This document shows positions 1 through 6,904 of a DNA stretch of 10,344 nt, one piece after another. This DNA is from CAYSZB01 sp964435475 (GTDB lineage Bacteria > Chloroflexota > Anaerolineae > Anaerolineales > Anaerolineaceae): contig CAYSZB010000071.1 in assembly GCA_964435475.1 (NCBI GenBank), forward strand, positions 1-10,344. Direction: 5' to 3'. Below the pieces are notes generated by a model. The model worked only from the letters and a program-made list of their open reading frames with translations. It did no database searches and had not been told where the DNA came from. Numbering within the stretch: the stretch's first letter is position 1; each line of letters begins with the position of its first letter. Both the position numbers and the translations under genes were made by a program.

Positions 1-1280
1 TGTGGGGCGGATACCAGTACCGCAGGGATTGGATCGTCAAATATGGCAAGAATCCCGTTGATGGCTCCTCCTTCAGCGGTGCATACACAACCTTCTATGA
101 GGATGGCACGCCGAATTTGGACAGTTGGGAAGACAATGTCGTCTTCCCCAGTGGTGATGCCCACCCGGTTTACATCAGCGATTGGGAATGGATGTTTGCG
201 ATCTTTGATCTCGCCATGCAAGACCTCGGCATCACGGATGGCTATGGTATGAGCCTTTTCTACCCCGGCTTCTTGGGAACAGGAGACCTGGTCTGTGCAT
301 TTGGCGGTGGAAATCCGACATGGCATATGATCGAGGGGAATCAAATTGTCAATGGTGCTGCATCCGATGGCTTCCGCACCTACCTGCAGGCAATGAACAA
401 CTGGTATAAGAATGGCTGGATCGATACAGCCTTTGCTGAACACACTTCAGATATTTTCTACGCGATCGATAACAGCAAGATCTTTTCAGGGAAGGTGGGA
501 CTATGGTATGGGTTGTTAGGCAGCCTGGGTGGAAGGTTGGCTGATCCCGCTGATCCCTATCTGGATGGTTTTGTCGCCTTTTCTGCTGCGCAACCGATCA
601 ATGATATCTATGGCAGCGAGAATGAGAAGTACAAGACCCCATTTGCCATGTATCAACAAGGGCAGGAAGCTGCTCCATATATGGTCACAACCTCTGCAAA
701 TGACAAAGACCTTGAAACCCTGTTCACATTTCTCGATTATTTGTATTCCAGGGAAGGCGCTGCAGTTCGCTTCTTTGGTCTATCCAAAGAGCAATATGAG
801 CTCACCCAGAACGAATTCATGACCGGGAACGGTTTGACCGAGGGTGCGTATTCCCTGGTCGTTGAAGATGACGGGGTGACCCGTTACCAGGTACACCAGG
901 AGATATTTGATAAAGGTCTTGAGAACGCGGTAAAAGCAGAGCGCTTCCCCGGCATTGACCTGTACTCAGTCAGGGGTAAAGCAGCGTTCCATCCAGGTTA
1001 TGTGGCCAACGTGGCGCGTTGGACTCAATATAAAAATACAGGTTACTTGTCTGGTTCCTTTACAGGTCAACTTTCAGCAGAGGACTCCAAGATCCAAAAC
1101 AAGATCAATACTAACATTTCTGAATTCATGACCAAGAATGTCCCATCTTTCATCAAGGGTACCAAAGATCCGTACAGTGATGCTGATTGGAATGCTTTTG
1201 TGAATGCTTTGAACAAGTATGGTCCCGATAAGGTGACCGTCATGCTCCAGGCGCTGGCGGATAATTTGTATGCAAAATAA
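1..1280 (+). CDS. Extracellular solute-binding lipoprotein, copy 1 of tandem array (5'-truncated)
   Basis: C-terminal 425 residues of a sugar-binding protein of the extracellular solute-binding type (COG1653/LplA-like by motif style). The frame is open from base 3, where the first codon is the Trp matching residue 180 of the next copy, so about 179 residues including the signal peptide lie outside the window. An internal TTG at 117 is not the start. Visible motifs shared with the other copies: YRRDWIVKYG, ISDWEWMF, LGITDGYGMSL, GFRTYLQAM, WYKNGWID, QPINDIYGSENEK, a FLDYLYSREGA stretch typical of this family near the C-terminal lobe, RWTQYKNTG and a YGPDKVT ending. The many Trp and Tyr residues fit stacking on sugar rings. 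It most resembles copy 3 around SENEK and SDGFR, and copy 2 at the C-terminus. Ligand is unknown. The mature protein should be anchored outside the membrane, as the other copies are. Stop is TAA at 1278-1280, 37 bases before the next start. Confidence 0.9.
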   Translation, partial: WGGYQYRRDWIVKYGKNPVDGSSFSGAYTTFYEDGTPNLDSWEDNVVFPSGDAHPVYISDWEWMFAIFDLAMQDLGITDGYGMSLFYPGFLGTGDLVCAFGGGNPTWHMIEGNQIVNGAASDGFRTYLQAMNNWYKNGWIDTAFAEHTSDIFYAIDNSKIFSGKVGLWYGLLGSLGGRLADPADPYLDGFVAFSAAQPINDIYGSENEKYKTPFAMYQQGQEAAPYMVTTSANDKDLETLFTFLDYLYSREGAAVRFFGLSKEQYELTQNEFMTGNGLTEGAYSLVVEDDGVTRYQVHQEIFDKGLENAVKAERFPGIDLYSVRGKAAFHPGYVANVARWTQYKNTGYLSGSFTGQLSAEDSKIQNKINTNISEFMTKNVPSFIKGTKDPYSDADWNAFVNALNKYGPDKVTVMLQALADNLYAK

Positions 1281-1304
1281 CATTCAGATTATGAGAACAG
1301 ATCC

Positions 1305-1309
1305 AGGAG
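1305..1309 (+). promoter_or_regulatory. Ribosome binding site deciding the start of copy 2
   Basis: AGGAG lies eight bases before the ATG at 1318. It favours that start over the in-frame ATG at 1270, which overlaps the end of copy 1, has no such site, and would put 16 polar residues in front of the signal peptide. Confidence 0.75.
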
Positions 1310-1317
1310 TTACAAAA

Positions 1318-3132
1318 ATGACCCTTTGGAAAAGATTGACCCTATTGGCAATGTGCATTGTTTTGCTGGTACCCCTGGCTGCATGTACGGGAGATAAAGA
1401 CACTGCTGCGGGTGATAAAAGCGTTCCCGAAGAAAGGCAATACACTTTCTGGCTCCGGGTGGGTAGCAATGCTTATACGGATTATGACGATAACCCCGGT
1501 ATCGAGTATCTTGAGACACTTTCATTTGGCAAGGATGAGAAGGGTAATGATAAGTACATAGATATGAGCTTTTATATACCGGTTTCGGGTTCCGAAGCGG
1601 ACAATTTCAACACATTGATCGCCACTGGCGATTATATGGATGTGATGGATCTGTCTGCCTATTCCGGTAAAGCAACTGATCTTTACGAGGAAGGCGTTGC
1701 CCTGGATATCACCGAATGGGTCGAAAACTACATGCCCAATTATTTGGAACTTTTGAATGCCAACCCGGATCTGAAAGCCACTGCAACGAATATCATCGAT
1801 GGTGAACCCAGATTCATTCAACTTTATATCTATCTGGATAAAGTTCCAGACATGTGGGGTGGTTACCAGTACCGCCGGGATTGGATTGTCAATTATGGCG
1901 AAAACCCGTTGGATGGATCCGCCTTCAGTGGTGCATATTCAGATCTTAAAGAAGATGGCACGCCTGATCTTGATAGCTGGGAAGACAACGTGATATTTCC
2001 CAGTGGCGGATCAGACCCGGTTTATATCAGCGATTGGGAATGGATGTTCGAGATATTTGATCTTGCTTTGACAGAACTCGGCATCACCGATGGTTATGGC
2101 ATGAGTCTTTATTATCCCGGTTTTGTGGAAACAGGTGACCTGGTTTCTGCCTTTGGCGGTGGCAACCCGACCTGGCACAAGACGCCAGAAAACAAGATCG
2201 TCTATGGTGGAACTTCGGATACCTTCCGAACCTACCTGCAGGCGATGCATACCTGGTACCAGAATGGCTGGATCGATAGTGCCTTCCCGGAGCATACAGC
2301 GGACATTTTTTATGCGATCGACAATAACAAGGTCTACTCAGGCAAAGTTGGCTTGTGGTATGGCGTACAGGCCACTTTGGGTGGACGCCTGGCTAACCCG
2401 GATGAACCCTATCTCAACGGTTATGTCAGCTTTGCAGCCGCCCAGCCGATCAATGACATTTACGGCGCGGATGCACAGCAAAACAAAGCTCCCTACGCCA
2501 TGTACCAGGCAAACCAGGAAAGTGTGAGCTACATAATTACCACTGCTGCAGAGCAAAAGGACCTCGAAACCCTCTTTACATTTCTGGACTTTATGTATGA
2601 TCCAGATGGTGGTGCCCCGATCCGTTCCTTTGGCCTGTCAAAGGAACAATATGAGCTTGCTCAGAGCCAATTCATGACCGACAACGGGGTGACGGAAGGC
2701 GCATACACCATGGCTTTGGAAGCGGATGGCGTGACCCGTTACCAGATCAATCCAACTGTGATGGAGATCGGGGACGGGGCATTTCGCTGCGACCGTTTGC
2801 CTGGACTAAACATGGAAGAACTGCGGGGAACAGCACTGTATCATCCCCTCTGGTTGGAGGGTATAAAACGCTGGACGCAGTATAAGAATACCGGCTGGCT
2901 GCCTGGTTCCTTTACAGGTCAACTTTCTGAAGAGGATATAGAAACATATTACAAGATCAACACCAATGTGGCCGAATTCATGACCAAGAATGTTCCCTCA
3001 TTAATCAAGGGCACAAAAGACCCCTACAACGATGAAGACTGGAACGCCTTTGTCAATGCCCAGAACAAGTATGGTCCTGACAAGGTGACCATCATGCTCC
3101 AGGACCTGGCAAATGCGTTATATGGGAACTAA
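1318..3132 (+). CDS. Extracellular solute-binding lipoprotein, copy 2
   Basis: A 604-residue lipoprotein, probably the ligand-capturing subunit of a carbohydrate ABC importer. The N-terminus has positive residues (WKR), a hydrophobic core and lipobox LAAC with the lipidated Cys at residue 23, so it should be anchored on the outer face of the cytoplasmic membrane. Residues 41-46 (QYTFWL) open the mature domain. Residues 88-119 form a block almost invariant in copies 2-4. YRRDWIV is at 185-191, ISDWEWMF at 237-244, a glycine-rich FGGGN at 279-283, YLQAM plus WYQNGWID at 306-320, GLWYG at 345-349, QPINDIYG at 376-383, FLDFMYDPDGG at 422-432 and RWTQYKNTG at 518-526. These are Trp/Tyr-rich as in sugar-binding proteins, and the length is on the long side for the family. 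It shares DTFR and AQQNK motifs with copy 4 but its C-terminus with copy 1. No permease or ATPase gene is adjacent. Ligand unknown; the functional class is inferred from motifs. Confidence 0.88.
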   Translation: MTLWKRLTLLAMCIVLLVPLAACTGDKDTAAGDKSVPEERQYTFWLRVGSNAYTDYDDNPGIEYLETLSFGKDEKGNDKYIDMSFYIPVSGSEADNFNTLIATGDYMDVMDLSAYSGKATDLYEEGVALDITEWVENYMPNYLELLNANPDLKATATNIIDGEPRFIQLYIYLDKVPDMWGGYQYRRDWIVNYGENPLDGSAFSGAYSDLKEDGTPDLDSWEDNVIFPSGGSDPVYISDWEWMFEIFDLALTELGITDGYGMSLYYPGFVETGDLVSAFGGGNPTWHKTPENKIVYGGTSDTFRTYLQAMHTWYQNGWIDSAFPEHTADIFYAIDNNKVYSGKVGLWYGVQATLGGRLANPDEPYLNGYVSFAAAQPINDIYGADAQQNKAPYAMYQANQESVSYIITTAAEQKDLETLFTFLDFMYDPDGGAPIRSFGLSKEQYELAQSQFMTDNGVTEGAYTMALEADGVTRYQINPTVMEIGDGAFRCDRLPGLNMEELRGTALYHPLWLEGIKRWTQYKNTGWLPGSFTGQLSEEDIETYYKINTNVAEFMTKNVPSLIKGTKDPYNDEDWNAFVNAQNKYGPDKVTIMLQDLANALYGN

Positions 3133-3147
3133 CAACACAATTTGATT

Positions 3148-3154
3148 AAAGGAG
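3148..3154 (+). promoter_or_regulatory. Ribosome binding site of copy 3
   Basis: AAAGGAG ends five bases before the ATG at 3160. It selects this start over the in-frame TTG at 3142, which sits upstream of the site itself and would add MIKGVK before the signal peptide. Confidence 0.8.
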
Positions 3155-3159
3155 TAAAG

Positions 3160-4971
3160 ATGAAACTCTGGCAGAAATTTATTTGTATCGCATTATGTGT
3201 GATCGTCATTTTACCGATCACAGCCTGTAATGACAACCAGGAAAGCGCTGCGGGTGAGAGGGTTGTTCCACCTGAACGTCAGTTTACATTCTGGATTCGT
3301 CAAGGAGACGATCACTACCCTGATTATGGGGATAACCCGGCTGTAAAATACCTTGAAACTTTGCCTTATGGTACAGACGAAAAAGGTAATGGCAAGTATA
3401 TCGACCTGAGTTTCGTTGTTCCTGTTTCGGGTTCTGAAGCAGATAATTTCAACACCCTCATTGCTACTGGCGATTACATGGATGTGATGGACCTGACCGC
3501 CTACTCGGGCAAGGCGTTGGATCTCTATAATGAAGGAATCGCCCTGGACATCACCGAATATGTGGAAGACTATATGCCCAATTACCGGGCATTCCTGGAT
3601 GCGCACCCCGATTTGAAAGCAACAGCGACCAACGTCATTGACGGAGAAAAACGATTCATCCAAATATATTCCTATGAGGATGATACTCCCGAACCCTGGG
3701 GAGGGTATGAGTATCGCAGGGATTGGATCGTCAAGTATGGCAAGAACCCGGTGGATGGTTCCAGTTTCAGCGGTGCTTATGTCACAATTAATGAAGATGG
3801 CTCACCCAATGTGGATAGCTGGCAGGATAATGTGGTGTTTCCCAGTGGCGGATCTGACCCGGTTTATATCAGCGACTGGGAATGGATGTTTGGGATCTTT
3901 GATATTGCCCTGGAAGACCTGGGGATCACAGACGGTTATGGCATGAGCCTGTATTACCCTGGCTTTTTTGGAGCGGGTGACCTGGTTTGCGCGTTTGGTG
4001 GAGGGAATCCATCATGGTTTAAGACAACTGATAACCAGATTGTCGACGGGTCAACTTCTGATGGATTCCGGGTCTATTTGCAGGCGATGAGCACCTGGTA
4101 TAAAAACGGTTGGATCGATCGTGCTTTTCCTGAGCATACTGCCGATGCCTTCTATTCGATCGACAGCAACAAGATATTTCAAGGCAAGATTGGCCTTTGG
4201 TATGGATTCTCCTCGCAACTGGGGGGCAGGATGGCCAACCCTGATGATCCCTACCTGAACGGTTATGTCTCTTTCTCAGCTGCCCAACCAATCAACGATA
4301 TCTACGGCAGCGAGAACGAGAAATTCAAGACACCTTTTGCCGTGTACCAGGGTTCCCTGGAAGGACCTTCATACATCGTTACAAAGAGTGCAGAGGAAAA
4401 GGACCTCGAAGCCTTATTCACTTACATTGACTTCTTGTACACAGAAGAGGGGGGAGCCCTTAAAACCTTCGGCCTTTCCAAGGATCAGTATGAGGTGACC
4501 CGGGACAGGTTTATGACTGAACTTGGCTTTACTGAGGGAGCTTACTCTAAAGTGGTTGAAGATGGTAAATCTCGTTATAAGGTCCATCAGAATGTTTTTG
4601 ATAGTGGATGGGATGGTGCCATAAAACTGCTCCGCTCTCCAGGGCTTAACCTTAATTCATTGCGAAGTGCATCCTCATACCACAAGAACTATGTGACAAG
4701 CCTGAAACGGTGGACGCAATATGAAAATACAGGTTGGCTATGTGGTTCGATCCTGGGTCAATTATCCGAAGAAGACTCCAAGACCTATTCCAAAGTGTTC
4801 ACGCAAATCTATGAATTTCAAACCAAGAATGTTCCAGCCTTCATCAAGGGCGCGAAAGACCCGTTCAGTGACGAGGACTGGAATGCCTTTGTCAACGCCC
4901 TTAACAAGTATGGACCTGATCGGGTAACCATTATCCTGCAGTCCTTGGTGGACAAGCTTTACAGTGATTGA
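3160..4971 (+). CDS. Extracellular solute-binding lipoprotein, copy 3
   Basis: A 603-residue paralogue of copies 1, 2 and 4. The signal peptide begins MKLWQKF and ends in the lipobox ITAC with Cys at residue 23, so it is a surface-anchored lipoprotein. Conserved motifs occur in the same order as in copy 2: QFTFWI, the GSEADNFNTLIATGDY block, YRRDWIVKYG, ISDWEWMF, FGGGN, YLQAM, WYKNGWID, GLWYG, QPINDIYG, FLYTEEGG, RWTQYENTG and a YGPDRVT ending. Its first 110 or so codons are very close to copy 4 even at synonymous sites, while its middle shares SDGFR and SENEK with copy 1. Two cysteines inside the mature chain (LVCAFGGGN and LCGSILGQ) are of unknown role. The gap from copy 2 is 27 bases, consistent with one transcript. 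Role as a carbohydrate-capturing subunit follows from the family; the ligand cannot be read from the sequence. Confidence 0.88.
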   Translation: MKLWQKFICIALCVIVILPITACNDNQESAAGERVVPPERQFTFWIRQGDDHYPDYGDNPAVKYLETLPYGTDEKGNGKYIDLSFVVPVSGSEADNFNTLIATGDYMDVMDLTAYSGKALDLYNEGIALDITEYVEDYMPNYRAFLDAHPDLKATATNVIDGEKRFIQIYSYEDDTPEPWGGYEYRRDWIVKYGKNPVDGSSFSGAYVTINEDGSPNVDSWQDNVVFPSGGSDPVYISDWEWMFGIFDIALEDLGITDGYGMSLYYPGFFGAGDLVCAFGGGNPSWFKTTDNQIVDGSTSDGFRVYLQAMSTWYKNGWIDRAFPEHTADAFYSIDSNKIFQGKIGLWYGFSSQLGGRMANPDDPYLNGYVSFSAAQPINDIYGSENEKFKTPFAVYQGSLEGPSYIVTKSAEEKDLEALFTYIDFLYTEEGGALKTFGLSKDQYEVTRDRFMTELGFTEGAYSKVVEDGKSRYKVHQNVFDSGWDGAIKLLRSPGLNLNSLRSASSYHKNYVTSLKRWTQYENTGWLCGSILGQLSEEDSKTYSKVFTQIYEFQTKNVPAFIKGAKDPFSDEDWNAFVNALNKYGPDRVTIILQSLVDKLYSD

Positions 4972-4999
4972 GAGACTCAATTAGGCTTAAGGAAAAAAG

Positions 5000-6814
5000 A
5001 TGAAACTCTGGCAGAAATTGATTTACATTGTACTATGTGTGATCGTAATATTACCGATAACAGCCTGTGATACCAACCAGGAAAGTGCTGCAGGCGAGAG
5101 GGTTGTTCCACCTGAACGCCAGTACACATTCTGGATTAAAACTGGCGACAGGCAATTCACCGATTATGGGGAGAGCCCTGGTATTCAGTACCTTGAGACC
5201 CTGTCCTATGGGATCGATGAAAAAGGCAATGAAAAGTACCTGGATCTAAGTTTCATTCAGCCGGTTTCGGGCTCTGAAGCAGATAATTTCAACACCCTGA
5301 TCGCTACAGGCGATTACATGGATGTGATGGACCTCTCTGCTTATTCAGGTAAGGCTATTGACCTGTATGAAGATGGGGTTGCCCTGGATATTACCGAATT
5401 TGTGGAAAAGTATATGCCAAATTACATGGACTTCCTGGATGCCCATCCCGATCTGAAAGCCACGGCTACCAATATCATCGATGGGGAGAGACGTTTTATC
5501 CAGATATTTAACTATTCAGACGTTCCTCCCGATATGTGGGGCGGTTTTCATTACCGCCGCGACTGGATCGTCAAATACGGCAAAAACCCGCTTGATGGAT
5601 CCGCTTTCAGCGGCGCTTATGCCAGGTCAAATCCGGATGGCACGCCAAATATTGACAGTTGGGAAGACAATGTGGTATTTCCCAGCGGCAACCCGGACCC
5701 CATCTATATCAGCGATTGGGAATGGATGTTTGGCGTTTTTGACCTTGCCATGGCAGATCTGGGCATCACCGATGGCTACTGTATGAGCCTCTATTATCCG
5801 GGGTTCATTTCCACTGGTGACCTGATGAGCGGTTTTGGTGGGGGCAACAACCTCTGGTATAAAACTGAGGATAACCAGATCGTTTTTGGTGGTACAGGCG
5901 ATACTTTCCGAACTTACCTGCAGGCTATGAATACCTGGTATAAGAATGGCTGGATCGATACCGCATTCCCAGAGCATACCGCCGATGTTTTCTACATTAT
6001 TGACAAGACCAAAATCTTCTCCGGCAAGGTGGGCTTGTGGTGGGGTTCAGCTTATGCCCTGGGCGGCAGGATAGCCAACCCCGACGACCCGTTCCTGGAT
6101 GGTTTTGTGGGCTATGCCGCACCGCAGCCGATTAACGATGTTTACGGCAGTGAAGCACAGCAGAATAAGATGCCCAATGCCATGCTAACCAACTCCCAGG
6201 AAGGTTTACCTTACATTGTGACTTCATCCATCGAAGGAAAAGATGTCGAGACCTTGTTCACCTTCCTCGATCACATGTATTCCCTGGATGGTGCCCTGGT
6301 CCGAAACTTCGGCCTGACCAAAGAACAGTATGAGCTTACCCGCAATGAATTTATGACCGAGAATGGCATGACTGAAGGCTCTTACACCCAGGTGGTTGAC
6401 CCTGACGGTGTGACCCGTTACCAGATATATCCCGACATTATCAGCCGGGGATTGAATGTTGGAGTGGGAGCCATCCGCTTGCCTGGTCTCGAGTTATTTT
6501 CTCTGAACAGCAAGGCAGGAAATGATAAGGGCTACAATGATAGTTTTGTGCGTTGGATGATGTACGAAAACACTGCCACATTGCCCATGTCTTTTACCAA
6601 TCTCCTTTCAGGAGAGGATTCCAAGACCTACGCAAAAGTTTCTACAAGCATTTACGAGTTCATGAACAAGAACGTGCCGCCTTTTGTCAAAGGTGCCAAA
6701 GATCCATTCAATGATGAAGATTGGGAAGCGTTCTCAAAGGCGATGTACAAGTATGATCCGAACAGGGTGACAGTGATATTCCAGGAACTGGCCGATGTGA
6801 TGTATGGGAAGTGA
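5000..6814 (+). CDS. Extracellular solute-binding lipoprotein, copy 4 (most divergent)
   Basis: A 604-residue paralogue. Start ATG at 5000 is preceded by AAGGA at 4989-4993. The signal peptide starts MKLWQKL and the lipobox ITAC puts the lipidated Cys at residue 23, followed by Asp. The N-terminal third is nearly a copy of copy 3, but the rest has drifted most: GYCMSL replaces GYGMSL, FGGGNNLW replaces FGGGNP(T/S)W, GLWWG replaces GLWYG, AAPQPINDVYG replaces AAQPINDIYG, RWMMYENTA replaces RWTQYKNTG, and the C-terminus ends YDPNRVTVIFQ in place of YGPDKVT. These changes fall in Trp/Tyr/Gly segments likely to form the sugar site or hinge, so a different ligand range is plausible, though this is inference. 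It lies 28 bases after copy 3 and 90 bases before the GH1 gene. Confidence 0.88.
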   Translation: MKLWQKLIYIVLCVIVILPITACDTNQESAAGERVVPPERQYTFWIKTGDRQFTDYGESPGIQYLETLSYGIDEKGNEKYLDLSFIQPVSGSEADNFNTLIATGDYMDVMDLSAYSGKAIDLYEDGVALDITEFVEKYMPNYMDFLDAHPDLKATATNIIDGERRFIQIFNYSDVPPDMWGGFHYRRDWIVKYGKNPLDGSAFSGAYARSNPDGTPNIDSWEDNVVFPSGNPDPIYISDWEWMFGVFDLAMADLGITDGYCMSLYYPGFISTGDLMSGFGGGNNLWYKTEDNQIVFGGTGDTFRTYLQAMNTWYKNGWIDTAFPEHTADVFYIIDKTKIFSGKVGLWWGSAYALGGRIANPDDPFLDGFVGYAAPQPINDVYGSEAQQNKMPNAMLTNSQEGLPYIVTSSIEGKDVETLFTFLDHMYSLDGALVRNFGLTKEQYELTRNEFMTENGMTEGSYTQVVDPDGVTRYQIYPDIISRGLNVGVGAIRLPGLELFSLNSKAGNDKGYNDSFVRWMMYENTATLPMSFTNLLSGEDSKTYAKVSTSIYEFMNKNVPPFVKGAKDPFNDEDWEAFSKAMYKYDPNRVTVIFQELADVMYGK

Positions 6815-6845
6815 TCTCAGACCTGATCATCATTAAATCAAATAC

Positions 6846-6873
6846 GTTAGATGCGAACAAAGCCGCATCTAGC
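6846..6873 (+). promoter_or_regulatory. Stem-loop upstream of the GH1 gene
   Basis: Bases 6846-6855 pair with 6864-6873: ten base pairs including one G-U, around an eight-base loop. The eight inner pairs (6848-6855 with 6864-6871) are perfect. No run of T follows, so it is a poor intrinsic terminator. It sits about 15 bases before the AAAGGAG of the next gene. It could protect the 3' end of the array mRNA from exonucleases, partly attenuate transcription, or be a DNA palindrome bound by a regulator; the sequence does not decide between these. Confidence 0.5.
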
Positions 6874-6888
6874 TCACAATTTAGCAAC

Positions 6889-6895
6889 AAAGGAG
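6889..6895 (+). promoter_or_regulatory. Ribosome binding site of the GH1 gene
   Basis: AAAGGAG lies nine bases before ATG 6905. It excludes the in-frame upstream ATG at 6851, which falls within the stem-loop and would add 18 residues not expected in GH1 proteins. Confidence 0.8.
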
Positions 6896-6904
6896 ATAGC
6901 CGGG

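Larger units (their letters stand above)
1..6814 (+). repeat. Tandem array of four paralogous lipoprotein genes
   Basis: Direct gene-length repeats with a period of about 1.85 kb and short spacers (37, 27 and 28 bases). Complete copies are 604, 603 and 604 residues and align almost without gaps. Identical stretches include 1051-1075 with 2903-2927 (copies 1 and 2), 401-427 with 5935-5961 (copies 1 and 4), and 3156-3179 with 4996-5019, 3256-3278 with 5096-5118, 3433-3458 with 5273-5298, and 3469-3494 with 5309-5334 (copies 3 and 4). Since copy 1 runs off the edge, more copies may exist upstream. Confidence 0.9.
6815..6904 (+). other. 90-base intergenic gap between binding-protein array and enzyme genes
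   Basis: The longest gap in the window. It carries the stem-loop at 6846-6873 and the GH1 ribosome binding site. I see no convincing -35/-10 promoter pair; the A/T-rich part around 6830-6845 is the only candidate and is weak. Confidence 0.6.

Noticed and set aside
1270..1317. In-frame upstream extension of copy 2 starting at ATG 1270, overlapping copy 1
   Set aside because: It would add 16 polar residues before the signal peptide, has no ribosome binding site, and the ATG at 1318 has AGGAG eight bases upstream and gives the same length as copy 4.
3211..3663. Minus-strand open frame of 150 codons opposite copy 3
   Set aside because: It lies wholly within a well-supported gene, shows no recognisable domain, and similar antisense frames recur opposite the other copies because the coding strand is conserved.
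1..6814. Mobile element or phage origin for the repeated region
   Set aside because: The repeats are intact, in-frame paralogous genes with lipoproteins and no transposase, integrase or terminal inverted repeats.
6828..6855. Possible promoter in the gap before the GH1 gene
   Set aside because: No pair of hexamers close to TTGACA and TATAAT at 16-18 base spacing could be found; TTAGAT and similar are poor matches.
6846..6873. Intrinsic terminator after the binding-protein array
   Set aside because: The hairpin is not followed by a T-run (the next bases are mixed), so factor-independent termination is unlikely; kept only as a generic regulatory stem-loop.
6851..6904. Upstream in-frame start for the GH1 gene at ATG 6851
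   Set aside because: It lies inside the stem-loop, has no ribosome binding site, and adds 18 residues outside the GH1 fold; ATG 6905 has AAAGGAG at good spacing.
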